A stretch of DNA of 64,000 bases from Bathynomus jamesi (lineage: Eukaryota > Arthropoda > Malacostraca > Isopoda > Cirolanidae), in NCBI GenBank assembly GCA_023014485.1, contig JAJOZX010009043.1:101519-165518 (forward strand), in the 5' to 3' direction. The notes beneath the pieces were generated by a model. It made no database searches. It was not told where the DNA came from and worked only from the letters and a program-made list of their open reading frames with translations. Both the position numbers and the translations under genes were made by a program. Below, one piece after another: positions 28,969-39,547 of this stretch. Within the stretch, counting starts at the first letter, position 1. Each line of letters starts with the position of its first letter.

Positions 28969-31675
28969 ATGCTTTTTAATGCTAGGTCGATTAGGAACAA
29001 GTTTTGCGAGCTACGGGCGCTCTTAGCATCAGAATACCAGGATATCGTTGCTATCACCGAGTCCTGGATTCATACTGATCGTAGGGACTACGTTGGGGAG
29101 TTCGAAATTCCCGGGTATAGAATGTTTCGCAAAGACCGCACCCGTGGGGAGGGGGGTGGGGTACTAATATACGTCAGGGACACGTTGAGTCCGGTTGACT
29201 GCCAGTTCCGGTCGGAACGGGAGCTGCTTGGCGTCGATCTGAATGTGGGAGGGACGAGCTATAGGTTAATCTTGGTGTACAGACCTCCGCATCTCCTCCT
29301 CGAGGAGGATACAGCCCTGTACACCGAACTCAGTAGCCTGCTAGGGGATAGGGTGTGTGTAGTTTTAGGAGACTTCAACTGTCGCGGCATAAAGTGGGAA
29401 GACAGGACTGCTGATGCTGAAGGGAGGAGGCTAGTTGACTTTGCTGATGAGAACTTCCTCACTCAGTGGGTCAATGAGCCTACACGAGGCGAAAGCGTTC
29501 TAGACTTAGTATTCACGACCGAAGACAACCTCGTCACTGGCCTCACCGTTGACGAATCGTTGGGCGGGAGTGATCACGGTCTGATTAGGTTCCGTGTGTG
29601 CGTCCCTCGGGTGAAGCGTAGTAACTCGAGAGGCAGTAAGCTCGATCTCCGGCGGGCGGACTTTGTTAGCCTCAGGGATAGCGTAGGTGAGATGGGGTTA
29701 GAGGTCGGCGGCGATGTTGAGGGAGTGTGGAGTGCATTCCGGGACGAGTTTATGGTGCTGCAGTCTGCTGCCATACCCTCAAAACCGGTCACCCCTGCTT
29801 CAACGCAGCCTAAGTGGTTCAATCGTGACATCGCTTCGGCTATCCGAAATAGGAAAGTAGCGTATAGGAGGGCGAAGGCCAATCGTTCCCATGAGAACAC
29901 TGAAGCGTATGTCCGCCTGTGTAGGGAAGTGAAGGCGAAGGTTACTAGCGAAACGTAACGAAGAACTACGGGTGGCAAGCCTCTGCAAGGGGAACCCTAA
30001 GGAGTTCTTCAGTTATGTTAATAGTAGAAAGCCCATTAGAAGCATGATAGGTCCGTTAAAGGACCGAAGCGGCGTTCTGGGACATCGCCAATGTGCTTAA
30101 TGAGTACTTTGCGGGAGTGTTCACCAGGGAGGACACCCGCATCATCCCCGAGCCAGGCGTGAGGCACGAAGGTGCTGGCCTGGATAGTGTTCGATGTACC
30201 GCGACAGTCGTTGCCGATAGAATAGACAAACTGAGCGCGTTTAAGGCTCCTGGGCCAGACCAGTTTCTCCCCAGAGTGTTGCGGGAGGTGCGCGACCAGG
30301 TGGCTCCCCACCTGGCTACAGTCTTCAACAAATCGTTGGAGACGGGCCAGGTGCCTGGGAGGGAAGCCAACGTGACCCCTATCTTTAAGAAAGGGGATCA
30401 CGAAAGTCCAGGGAACTATCGTCCCATTAGTCTCACTTCAGTTGTAGGTAAATTATTAGAGGGGATAATAGCGGATAGGATCGTTGACCATTTGGATTCC
30501 TACAATTGGGGACTCCCAACATGGGTTTAGACGGCATAGGTCGTGTCTCACCAACTTGCTCGAGTTTTTCCACGTCATGTTGAGTGAGTATGATAAGAGT
30601 AGGGCGATTGATATACTTTATCTCGACTTTCAGAAAGCCTTTGATAAGGTACCTCACCGCCGGCTAATGGCGAAAGTGCGCGCGCTGGGTATCGGTGGGG
30701 AAGTAGGTAGGTGGATTGAAAACTGGCTGAAGAATAGGCGGCAGAGGGTTGTAATTAAAGGGGCTAGTTCGGGTTGGGCCTCGGTCACTAGTGGGGTTCC
30801 TCAGGGTTCCGTTTTGGGGCCACTGTTGTTTATCATTTACATAAATGATATCGACGGTGGCATCGTCAGTCGGATCGCCAAATTCGCTGATGACACCAAG
30901 CTTGGGGCCAATGTTGGGACCCGAAGCGATCGAGGAACTGCGTGCGGACCTAGGTAGGATAGGAGAGTGGTCCGAAAAATGGCAAATGCCGTTTAACTTG
31001 GGTAAATGCAAAGTGATGCACATTGGCTACGCCAATCCCAAGTCGGACTACTCGATGTTGGGGAGTAATATCGAGGCGACTGATTTGGAAAAGGACTTGG
31101 GTGTGCTAATTAGCAGCGACCTTAAGTTTACGAAACAGTGCGTAGAGGTGGAAAAGAAAGCCCAGAAGCTGTTGGGTTATATCAGGAGGCAATTTCAGTT
31201 TCGGAACAAGGAGATTGTGCTCTCTCTGTACAATTCCCTGGTTCGGCCGCACCTGGAGTATGCTGTGCAGTTCTGGTCGCCCACCCTCAGGAAAGATATT
31301 GAGAGGCTGGAGCGAGTGCAGGCGAGGGCCACAAAGTTAATCCCTTCCGTTAGGCATATGGGCTACAATCGACGGTTACGCGCCCTGAACTTGTTTTCGC
31401 TGGAAACTCGGAGGCTGCGCGGTCAACTGATCGAGGTTTTCAAGCTCTTACGCGGGTTCAACGATGTCGATTTTAGAAGCATGTTTAGTTTAAATGATAA
31501 CCCAACTCGCAACAATGGTTGGAAGTTGGATTTGAAACGGTTTAGGACTAGTGGTGTGGGAATTACTTTACGTATAAGATCTGTGACACGTGGAACAGGT
31601 TACCTTCAGAAGTTGTGAACAGTTCCTCTGTGGATCAGTTCAAGAAAAGGTTAGACCAAATCTTGCACACTATTT
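28969..31675 (+). pseudogene. CR1 ORF2 (AP endonuclease + RT), copy g, multiple frameshifts
   Basis: The start is at 28969 (MLFNARSIRNKF). The AP endonuclease is open and intact in sequence to 29958, including ITESWIHTD, RGEGGGVLIYVRD, VVLGDFNCRGIKW and SDHGLIRFRV. A 5-nt loss near 29943 then breaks the frame. The linker and RT continue in pieces: 30093-30530, 30484-30957 (motifs A, B, FADD) and 30845-31618 (thumb and C-terminal region). Breaks lie near 30355, 30505, 30921 and 31552. The endonuclease half is the best-preserved one in the window. Confidence 0.85.
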
Positions 31676-31784
31676 GAGTGTGTAGAAAATTTTCCTGGCA
31701 CCCGTTGCCATTGGTACCTCCTCGGTATGGGCCGCAAGGCCTTTTGAGGTACTTTTCCTTGTAACTCTCTCTCTCTCTCTCTTC

Positions 31785-32152
31785 TCCGCAGGGGTATAAA
31801 GGTTATGCACATTTCTTCTGGATGTTGTAAACTTTATACTTGGGGTGTGACAGCCCTCCGGTCCCGAGTCGTGGGATTATAGAGTAATTGGCTGCCAGCT
31901 CCTTTAGGTTCTCTCTCTCTTTCGGGAGGGCGGGTGAAGTATGTTGCACATCCTGTCCCGTGGGTTACTAGGACCCCATCCCATCCCTACTCTGTCCTTT
32001 TAGCTTACGTTAAGGATGTTTTCTGACTGCAAAAAAAAAAAAAAAAAAACCTTAGTATAAGTATTTTTCTTCTTTTACTATTAGGACCCTACTGCTACCT
32101 CATGCGTGGGAAGAGAAGCTTTGGAACCTCTATAAATAACACCATTTAACGC
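31785..32152 (+). repeat. About 370-bp repeat unit following CR1 tail (second copy)
   Basis: Same unit as 21795-22170, in the same orientation and the same position relative to a CR1 (TC)n tail. It contains the poly-A run at 32031-32049. Beyond it the two sites diverge: here about 110 bp of unique sequence (32153-32262) precedes the next CR1 piece. Confidence 0.75.
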
Positions 32153-32524
32153 TCGTAGGTTGTGAGAGACTGGGATGGAGGGGTCCCAGGCGTAGGGGCG
32201 CGATGAATGGAGTGTGGCTAGTGCCCCGTTAAACCCATTCCTAACGCGTAATGGCCTGACCAGGATATCGTTGCTATCACCGAGTCCTGGATTCATACTG
32301 ATCGTAGGGACTACGTTGGGGAGTTCGAAATTCCAGGGTATAGAATGTTTCGCAAAGACCGCACCCGTGGGGAGGGGGGAGGGGTACTGATATACGTCAG
32401 GGACACTTTGAGTCCGGTTGACTGCCAGTTCGGGTCGGAACGGGAGCTGCTTGGCGTCGTTCTGTACGTGGGAGGGACGATCTATAGGTTAATCTCGCTT
32501 CGGCTATCCGAAATAGGAAAGTAG

Positions 32525-33060
32525 CGTATAGGCAGAGCTGGGCAATAAATACATTGAATGTATTTAAATACTAAATACATGGGAGAAATGTATTTAAATA
32601 CTAAATACATTTTACGAATGTATTTAGATACTAAATACAAAATACATCAATTTTATTTAAATACATTTGTAAATACATTTTAAATTGTTATCTGCAGATA
32701 TATCAGTTTGATTCGCCGGATTTGCTTGTTGAAGCCATGACACGCACACGATAAAGAAATCAACCGCTTTCGACTAAGAGTGGCACACAACTGATTGAAC
32801 TGACACGTTGAAACATGAACCATGCTGTACTACACTGTCGACGCGTTGTACTGTGCTAGTACAGAACGTGTATTAAACCAGTCAAAGTATTTACATTTTT
32901 ATATTTGAGTATTTAAATACATTGTATTTAAATACTCATTAAAGTATTTAAATACTATATTTAAATACATGAAAAACAATGTATTTATAAATACAGTTCT
33001 AAATACACAAATGTATTTAAATACAAATGTATTTAAATACTGCCCAGCTCTGCGTATAGG
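32525..33060. mobile_element. hAT-type non-autonomous element 2 (deletion derivative)
   Basis: A 520-bp insert (32533-33052) flanked by the 8-bp duplication CGTATAGG (32525-32532 and 33053-33060). Inverted ends are CAGAGCTGGGCA, with long subterminal arrays of GTATTTAAATAC-type motifs. Its interior (about 32690-32880) matches part of the larger element at 35981-37157, including the start-codon region of the BED-finger exon. It is an internally deleted copy of that family. Confidence 0.92.
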
Positions 33061-33127
33061 AGGGCGAAGGCCAATCGTTCCCATGAGAACACTGAAGCGT
33101 ATGTCCGCCTGTGTAGTGAAGTGAAGG

Positions 33128-34639
33128 CCTAGATAGTGTTCGATGTACCGCGACAGTCGTTGCCGATAGAATAGACAAACTGAGCGCGTTTAAGGATCCT
33201 GGGCCAGACCAGTTTCTCTCCAGAGTGTTGCGGGAGGTGCGCGACCAGGTGGCTCCCCACCTGGCTACAGTCTTCAACAAATCGTTGGAGACGGGCCAGG
33301 TGCCTGGTGACTGGAGGGAAGCCAATGTGACCCCTATCTTTAAGAAAGGTGATCACGAAAGTCCAGGGAACTATCGTCCCATTAGTCTCACTTCAGTTGT
33401 AGGTAAATTATTAGAGGGGATAATAGCCGATAGGATCGTTGACCATTTGTATTCCTACAAGCTGCTTGGGGGACTCCCAACATGGGTTTAGACGGCATAG
33501 GTCGTGTCTCACCAACTTGCTCGAGTTTTTCCACGTCATGTTGAGTGAGTACGATAAGAGTAGGGCGATTGATATACTTTATCTCGACTTTCAGGATGCC
33601 TTTGATAAGGTACCTCACCGCCGGCTAATGGTGAAAGTGCGCGCGCTGGGTATCGGTGGGGAAGTAGGTAGGTGGATTGAAAACTGGCTGAAGATTAGGC
33701 GGCAGAGGGTTGTAATTAATGGGGTTAGTTCGGGTTGGGCCTCGGTCACTAGTGGGGTTTCTCAGGGTTCCGTTTTGGGGCCACTGTTGTTTATCATTTA
33801 CATAAATGATATAGAGGGTGGCATCGTCATTCGGATCGCCAAACTCGCTGATGACACAAAGCTTGGGGCCAATGTTGGGACGCCCGTGGCGATAGAGCAA
33901 CTGCGTGTGGACCTAGGTAGGTTAGGAGAGTGGTCCGAAAAATGGCAAATGCCGTTTAACTTGGGTAAATGCAAAGTGATGCACATTGGCTACGCCAATC
34001 CCAAGTCGGACTACTCGATGTTGGGGAACAATATCGACGCGACTGATTTGGAAAAGGACTTGGGTGTGCTAATCAGCAGCGACCTTAAGTTTACGAAACT
34101 GCGTAGAGGTGGAAAAGAAAGTCCAGAAGCTGTTGGGTTATATCAGGAGGCAATTTCAGTTTCGGAACAAGGAGATTGTGCTCTCTCTGTACAATTCCCT
34201 TGTTCGGCCGCACCTGGAGTATGCAGTGCAGTTCTGGTCGCCCACCGAAAGGAAAGATATTGAGAGGCTGGAGCGAGTGCAGGCGAGGGCCACAAAGTTA
34301 ATCCCTTCCGTTAGGCATATGGGGTACAATCGACGGTTACGCGCCCTGAACTTGTTTTCACTTGAAACTCGGAGGCTGCGCGGTCAACTGATCGAGGTTT
34401 TCAAGCTCTTACGCGGGTTCAGCGATGTCGATTTTCGAAGCATGTTTAGTTTAAATGATAAACCAACTCGCAACAATGGTTGGAAGTTGGATTTGAAACG
34501 GTTTAGGACTAGTGTGTGTGGGAATTACTTTACGTATAAGATCTGTGACACGTGGAACAGGTTGCCTTCAGAAGTTGTGAACAGTTCCTTTGTGGATCAT
34601 TTCAAGAAAAGGTTAGACCGAATCTTGCACACTATTTGA
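33128..34639 (+). pseudogene. CR1 RT (copy h), two frameshifts
   Basis: Frames at 33225-33491, 33439-34263 and 34109-34639 together cover RT fingers, HGFRRHRSC, LYLDFQDAFDKVPHRRL (motif A, with Lys to Asp at the QKAF position), SGVSQGSVLG (motif B, Pro to Ser), [11 protein letters not shown] (Phe to Leu next to the catalytic pair), and the thumb and tail to LDRILHTI. Frame breaks lie near 33470 and 34098. Confidence 0.8.
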
Positions 34640-34756
34640 GTGTGTAGAACATTTTCCGTGGCACCCGTTGCCATTGATACCTCCTCGGTATGGGCCGCAA
34701 GGCCTTTTGAGGTACTTCTTTTCCTTGTAACTCCTTGTAACTCTCTCTCTCTCTCC

Positions 34757-35924
34757 TTTGCGGAAGTGTTCACCAGGGAGGACACCCGCGTCATCCCCGA
34801 GCGTGCTGGCCTGGATAGTGTTCGATGTACCACGACAGTCGTTGCCGATAGAATAGACAAACTGAGCGCGTTTAAGGATCCTGGGCCAGAACCGTTTCTC
34901 CCCAGAATGTTGCGGGAGGTGTGCGACCAGGTGGCTCCCCACCTGGCTACAGTCTTCAACAAATCGTTGGAGACCGGCCAGGTGCCTGGTGACTAGAGGG
35001 AAGCCAACGTGACCCCTATCTTTAAGAAAGGGGATCACGAAGTCCAGGGAACTATCGCCCCATTAGTCTCTCTTCAGTTGTAGGTAAATTATTAGAGGAG
35101 ATAATAGCGGATAGGATCTTTGACCATTTGGATTCGTACAAGCTGCTTGGGGACTCCCAACATGGGTTTAGACGGCATAGGTCGTGTCTCACCAATTTGC
35201 TCGAGTTTTTCCACGTCATGTTGAGTGAGTATGATAAGAGTAGGGTGTTTGATATACTTTATCTCGACTTTCAGAAAGTCTTTGATAAGGTGCCTCACTG
35301 CCGGCTAATGGCGAAAGTGCGCGCGCTGGATATCGGTGGGGAAGTAGGTAGGTGGATTGAAAACTGGTTGAAGAATAGGCGGCAGAGGGTTGTAATTAAA
35401 GGGGCTAGTTCGGGTTGGGCCTCGGTCACTGGCGGGGTTCCCCAGGGTTCCGTTTTGGGGCCACTGTTGTTTATCAGGTACATAAATGATACCGACGGTG
35501 GCATCGTCAGTCGGATCGCCAAATTCGCTGATGACACAAAGCTTGGGGCCAATGTTGGGACGCCCGAGGCGATAGAGCAACTGCATGTGGACCTAGGTAG
35601 GATAGGAGAGTGGTCCGAAAAATGGCAAATGCCGTTTAACTTGGGTAAGTGCAAGGTGATGCACATTGGCTACGCCAATCCCAAGTCGGACTACTCGATG
35701 TTGGGGAGTAATAACGAGGCGACTGATTTGGAAAAGGACTTGGGTGTGCTAATTAGCAGCGACCTTAAGTTTACGAAACAGTGCGTAGAGGTGGAAAAGA
35801 AATCCCAGAAGCTATTGGGTTATATCAGGAGGCAATTTCAGTTTCGGAACAAGGAGATTGTGCTCTCTCTGTACAATTCCCTGGTTCGGCCGCACCTGGA
35901 GTATTCTGTGCAGTGCTGGCCTTA
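34757..35924 (+). mobile_element. CR1-like LINE copy i (RT fragment)
   Basis: It starts at FAEVFTREDTRVIPE directly after the (TC)n tail of copy h and reaches LVRPHLEYSVQCW, truncated at 35924. Open frames are 34640-34996 and 35128-35925, with LYLDFQKVFDKVPH (motif A), [19 protein letters not shown] (motif B) and [11 protein letters not shown] (motif C). A stop near 34994 and a 1-nt loss near 35042 break it. It has no 3' UTR. Confidence 0.85.
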
Positions 35925-35972
35925 AAAATATTACATTATATTAAAAGTCAGTTCCAGTTTCGGAACAAGGAG

Positions 35973-37165
35973 ACTGTAATCAGAGCTGGGCAATAAATAC
36001 ATTGAATGTATTTAAATACTAAATACATGGGGGAAATGTATTTAAATACTAAATACATTTTACGAATGTATTTAGATACTAAATACTAAATACATTTTAC
36101 GAATGTATTTAGATACTAAATACAAAATACATCAATTGTATTTAAATACACTTGTAAATACATTTTAAATACATAAAAATTTTAACATATGCATTCACTA
36201 ATTCATGAGTAACAACAATATAAAATGCTTGATAAAGGATAAAGAAATAGTACAATCTATTTTCCGATTATATTTCCCTTTTTAGAACAAAACAAAAACG
36301 AAAGAACTTAGAACTTACGATGTTCAACCAGTGACATATTATACTCAACTTTTGCACAGTTTGAATCATGTCAGGGTGGACACGCTGTGAAAAAAATAAA
36401 CATGAATTACTTAATGAATAATGATCGATAATTTAATGAATCAATAATCATTGATATCAATTTTTGATAAATTTCTACTTTAGGGGACACGGTGAATTTC
36501 GAAATAAATACACCACTCGATAGATCAGACGATTTTGAAAGCTTTTTCATCAATGAATTTTCCATCGCAAATTGGATTGATTGCAACGAGTTAGTTACAC
36601 AGGCCCACTTAAGGCAGAGCCGTTTTGTACGATTATTCGGTCAATTTCAAGATATTTTTTGATGTCTAAAAAAACACCTACCTTCAGATGAGTGTACAGA
36701 TTCGTTGTAGCATTGCTTGCAGCAGAGACTTCGTGTTTACACAGCAAGCAGGTGCACTTTACCTTATTACCGTCTTTAGATTTAATTTTAAAGTATTTTC
36801 CATCAAACAGAGGGTGCACTAAATTGTTATCTGCAGATATATCACTGTTTGATTCACCGGATTTGCTTGTTGAAGCCATGACACGCACACGATAAAGAAA
36901 TTAACCGCTTTCGAGTAAGAGTGGCACACAACTGATTGAACTGACACGTTGAAACATGAACTATGCTGTACTACACTGTCGACGCGTCGTACTGTGCTAG
37001 TACAGAACGTGTATTAAACCAGTAAAAGTATTTACATTTTTATATTTTGAGTATTTAAATACATTGTATTTAAATACATGAAAAACAATGTATCTATAAA
37101 TACAGTTCTAAATACACAAATGTATTTAAATATGTATTTAAATACTGCCCAGCTCTGACTGTAAT
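35973..37165. mobile_element. hAT-type element 3, carries a BED-finger exon
   Basis: A 1177-bp insert (35981-37157) flanked by the 8-bp duplication ACTGTAAT (35973-35980 and 37158-37165). It has CAGAGCTGGGC ends and GTATTTAAATAC-rich subterminal arrays. The interior keeps a minus-strand exon encoding a BED zinc finger, the N-terminal domain of hAT transposases, but no catalytic core. It is the longer relative of the element at 32533-33052. Confidence 0.92.
36595..36879 (-). pseudogene. BED-type zinc-finger exon of a hAT transposase
   Basis: The likely start is MASTSKSGESNSD (ATG near 36879; an in-frame upstream Met also exists). Residues about 25-65 form a BED finger: HPLFDGKYFKIK, KCTCLLCKHEVSAAS (paired Cys) and NLYTHLK (His). 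A donor-like AAGGTAGGTG follows the finger near 36680 on the minus strand, so the rest of the transposase was on later exons that this copy has lost. In the family the BED finger binds the transposon ends. Confidence 0.7.
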
Positions 37166-37452
37166 GTCTCTTTATAATTCACTAGTCAGACCTCAACTGG
37201 AATACTGTGCACAGTTTTGGTCTCCATCCCTCAGGAAGGACAGAGAAAGGTTAAAAAGAGTACAAACAAGGGCTACAAAATTGATCCCTTCAATGAGAAT
37301 GCAAAGCTACCAACGGAGATTGGAGCGCCCAAATCTATTTACCTTAGAGACGCTCAATGGAATAGACGGGGTAGATTACAGAAACTTATTCTTACTTAAT
37401 GCCAATCCGACAAGAAATAATGGGTTTAAACTGGAACTAAAGACGTTTAGGA

Positions 37453-37792
37453 CCTCTGTCCAGTGGCGTAGCGTGGGGTGTGCGGACCGCACAGGGCGGC
37501 CACTTTGGGGGGCGGCCAATTTTGGCCAAGGCTGGCATTACGGTACGGTATGGTACGAAATACCATATTGTTTTCTATGTTTTAAATTGAATTATTAATT
37601 TTTTTTTTATTATTGTCTATCATCACGGTTTCAATTTTCATCATTATTACATTGTTCCTCAATCAATAAAATGTAAATCCTTTATATAGGTGTGTTTGCT
37701 GTAGTGGAAGGTATGTTACGTTTAAGGAAGGGGGCGGCCAATTTGGCTACCCACAGGGCGGCCAAAACCCACGCTACGGCACTGCCTCTGTC
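37453..37792. mobile_element. hAT-type MITE 4
   Basis: A 324-bp insert (37461-37784) flanked by the 8-bp duplication CCTCTGTC (37453-37460 and 37785-37792). Ends: CAGTGGCGTAGCGTGGG and, reverse-complemented, CAGTGCCGTAGCGTGGG. GGGCGGCCA motifs recur inside near both ends. There is no ORF. It interrupts CR1 subfamily 2. Confidence 0.93.
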
Positions 37793-38240
37793 TGCGACAA
37801 TTTCTTTTCCTATAAAATAGTTAATATATGGAACCAACTTCCGTCAAAGGTTGTTTCCAACCAAAGTGTAAATGTGTTTAAAAATAGGCTAGACAAAGTA
37901 CTGAATACTCTCATAGTTTAAGACTGAAACATAACATAACTCTGCAGGAGTTCACATGCATGGTGTCTCTATGAGCATGCTAAATATAGAGCTTTTTATA
38001 TATACTCCACTTTCATTTAAAATTTCCTTCGCTACTTTTCCAGGGTCAAGGTATTTTCTTCAACCTTTTTCCGTACCTGCCTCTGGCAGGGAGTGAGTGG
38101 AGGGTGGGGAGAGAGCCTTCTACTTTTCTATCCAGTTTTCTACTACTGCTAGGATAGTTGAAAGAAAAATAAACTTGTTTAATAACAGGAACCTCCCAGA
38201 GTGGAACGGAAGGTCTTTGAGGCTTTCTCTTGTCCTTATA

Positions 38241-38440
38241 ACTCCTTGTAACTCTCTCCCCCCTTCAGAAGTTTCGGACAGTTCTTCTGTGGATCTGTTC
38301 AAGAAAAGGTTAGACTGAATCTTACACACTATTTGATGGTGTATGAATTTTTCTCTGGCACCCGTTGCCATTGGTACCTCCTCGGTATGGGTCGCAAGGC
38401 CTTTTGAAGTACTACTTTTCCTTGTAACTCCTTGTAACAC
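38241..38440 (+). mobile_element. CR1-like 3' end (copy j), mirror of copy a tail
   Basis: The last CR1 codons (SSSVDLFKKRLD), the 3' UTR and TTGTAACTCC/TTGTAACACAC, fused directly to RLE-LINE sequence at CTCATTAATTCC. This is the reverse complement of the junction at 7640-7660, so the pair belongs to the inverted duplication. Confidence 0.8.
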
Positions 38441-38681
38441 ACTCATTAATTCCATAATCATTTGGAACACTTACATCTATTACCAAAAGTGTTCCCCCCC
38501 GCCCTCCCTTATTACTCTGTCTGGTTTTGTTGCTCTGTTTTCTGTGTTCCTGTGGGTATGATGGTATCATGGAAAATGGTAATGTCTTCATTTCCAATGA
38601 CTGGTTGTGGGTTATGATCCCGCCTTTTCCGTTTGGTGACTGGCATCTGGTGCTTTTTGCATAGGCACCAATGGATGAGCC

Positions 38682-39547
38682 TACATATCCAGGGCCGGAT
38701 TAAGACCTTTAGAGGCCCTAAGCACTTAAAAGATTTTGGTGCCCCATATACATGTAATTCAAAATATAAACAAAAATAAACCATAAAATAAAATTTTATT
38801 TTTTGAAATGAAACAAAACTTACAGTAAGATGGAAAATAATGTTTATTTTTGTATACTTCCACTTCATTTATATTTGAAAAGTTTTCTCCTACTTTTTTT
38901 AATTGCAAAGTCTTTGATCAGATCCTCAAAACTAATCTTACGTAACACATCTGCTTCTATACTTAGTAGAGATAAGGCATCCAGCCTGCCTTGTTGCATA
39001 GTTGTTCTGTTGGTATTTTTAATATACTTCAACTGAGAAAATGAACGCTCAGCTGAGCAATTTGTGACCATTAATGTTAAAAATATACGAAAGGCAATTT
39101 CTACATTTGGGAAGGCACACTCAATATTGTCTTCTACAATTATTTTATAAAGTTCAGCATGACTGAATCTTGTTTTTACATTTTTTTTTGCACTGAACTT
39201 ATGGCACACATATGAGTGAAACTGCTGAAGCTCAGCAGAGAAATTAGTGTTCAAGTCCTCTGGGTAAGCATCAATCATCTTTTTACAACCCTGAGAATAC
39301 CTTTCAATTTCAGTAGATGATGAAGTGGTGATATTATGTGGCACATCACTTAGAAAAGAAAATCTCTCTGCTATTTCTTTGTATATCTCTACTCTTCTTC
39401 TCATCTCAGTTTCAAGTTTGTCAACAATTGTGTAAAAGGTGGTGATAAGAAATCCGACAATGGAAAATTTCTGTGGTGCCCCCCTTCCCTTGATGCCCTA
39501 AGCACGGGCTTATTTTGCTTAATGGTTAATCCGGCCCTGTACATATC
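38682..39547 (-). mobile_element. hAT-type element 5 with transposase C-terminus
   Basis: An 850-bp insert (38690-39539) flanked by the 8-bp duplication TACATATC (38682-38689 and 39540-39547). The ends are near-identical, CAGGGCCGGATTAA. The corresponding left-arm sequence near 7424-7432 has a single TACATATC (on the minus strand) and no insert, an empty site. It is an internally deleted derivative that keeps the 3' part of the transposase gene. Confidence 0.95.
38865..39404 (-). pseudogene. hAT transposase C-terminal (dimerisation) fragment
   Basis: A 179-codon frame ending in the hAT C-terminal dimerisation domain: FPNVEIAFRIFLTLMVTNC, then SAERSFSQLKYIKNTNR and the tail ISFEDLIKDFAIKKSRR. 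This is the signature of hAT transposases of the ZMYM/DUF4371-related type. The N-terminal zinc finger and most of the catalytic domain are missing, so it is a remnant rather than a working enzyme. Confidence 0.85.

Larger units (their letters stand above)
27429..31785 (+). mobile_element. CR1-like LINE copy g (full-length layout)
   Basis: The most complete copy: a 5' region with a C run and an A run (27429-27551), ORF1 (27552 to about 28680), an inter-ORF spacer with a GGGGGC-rich stretch, ORF2 (from 28969 to about 31675), and a 3' UTR ending in TTGTAACTC and (TC)n at 31766-31785. Length is about 4.3 kb. Frameshifts in both ORFs make it inactive. It follows copy f head to tail with no visible host spacer. 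Confidence 0.85.
32263..34756 (+). mobile_element. CR1-like LINE copy h (AP-endonuclease piece + RT, hAT inside)
   Basis: It enters ORF2 at the AP-endonuclease (IVAITESW region) at about 32263, then jumps by an internal deletion to the LSAIRNRKVAYR region near 32495, and is interrupted by a hAT (32533-33052). It resumes, has a second internal deletion near 33128, and continues through RT to the stop at 34639, the 3' UTR and the TTGTAACTC/(TC)n tail at 34756. Confidence 0.85.
35930..38240 (+). mobile_element. CR1 subfamily 2 copy (two hAT insertions)
   Basis: A LINE related to, but distinct from, subfamily 1: FQFRNKETVI, then after the first hAT SLYNSLVRPQLEYCAQFWSP, ATKLIPSM and NPTRNNGFKLELKTFRTSV, then after the second hAT the C-terminal codons, a 3' UTR (37910-38195) and a tail of TATAACTCC/TTGTAACTC. 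Only the RT C-terminal region is present. The coding frame at 37164-37598 includes hAT-derived codons at its end. Confidence 0.8.
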
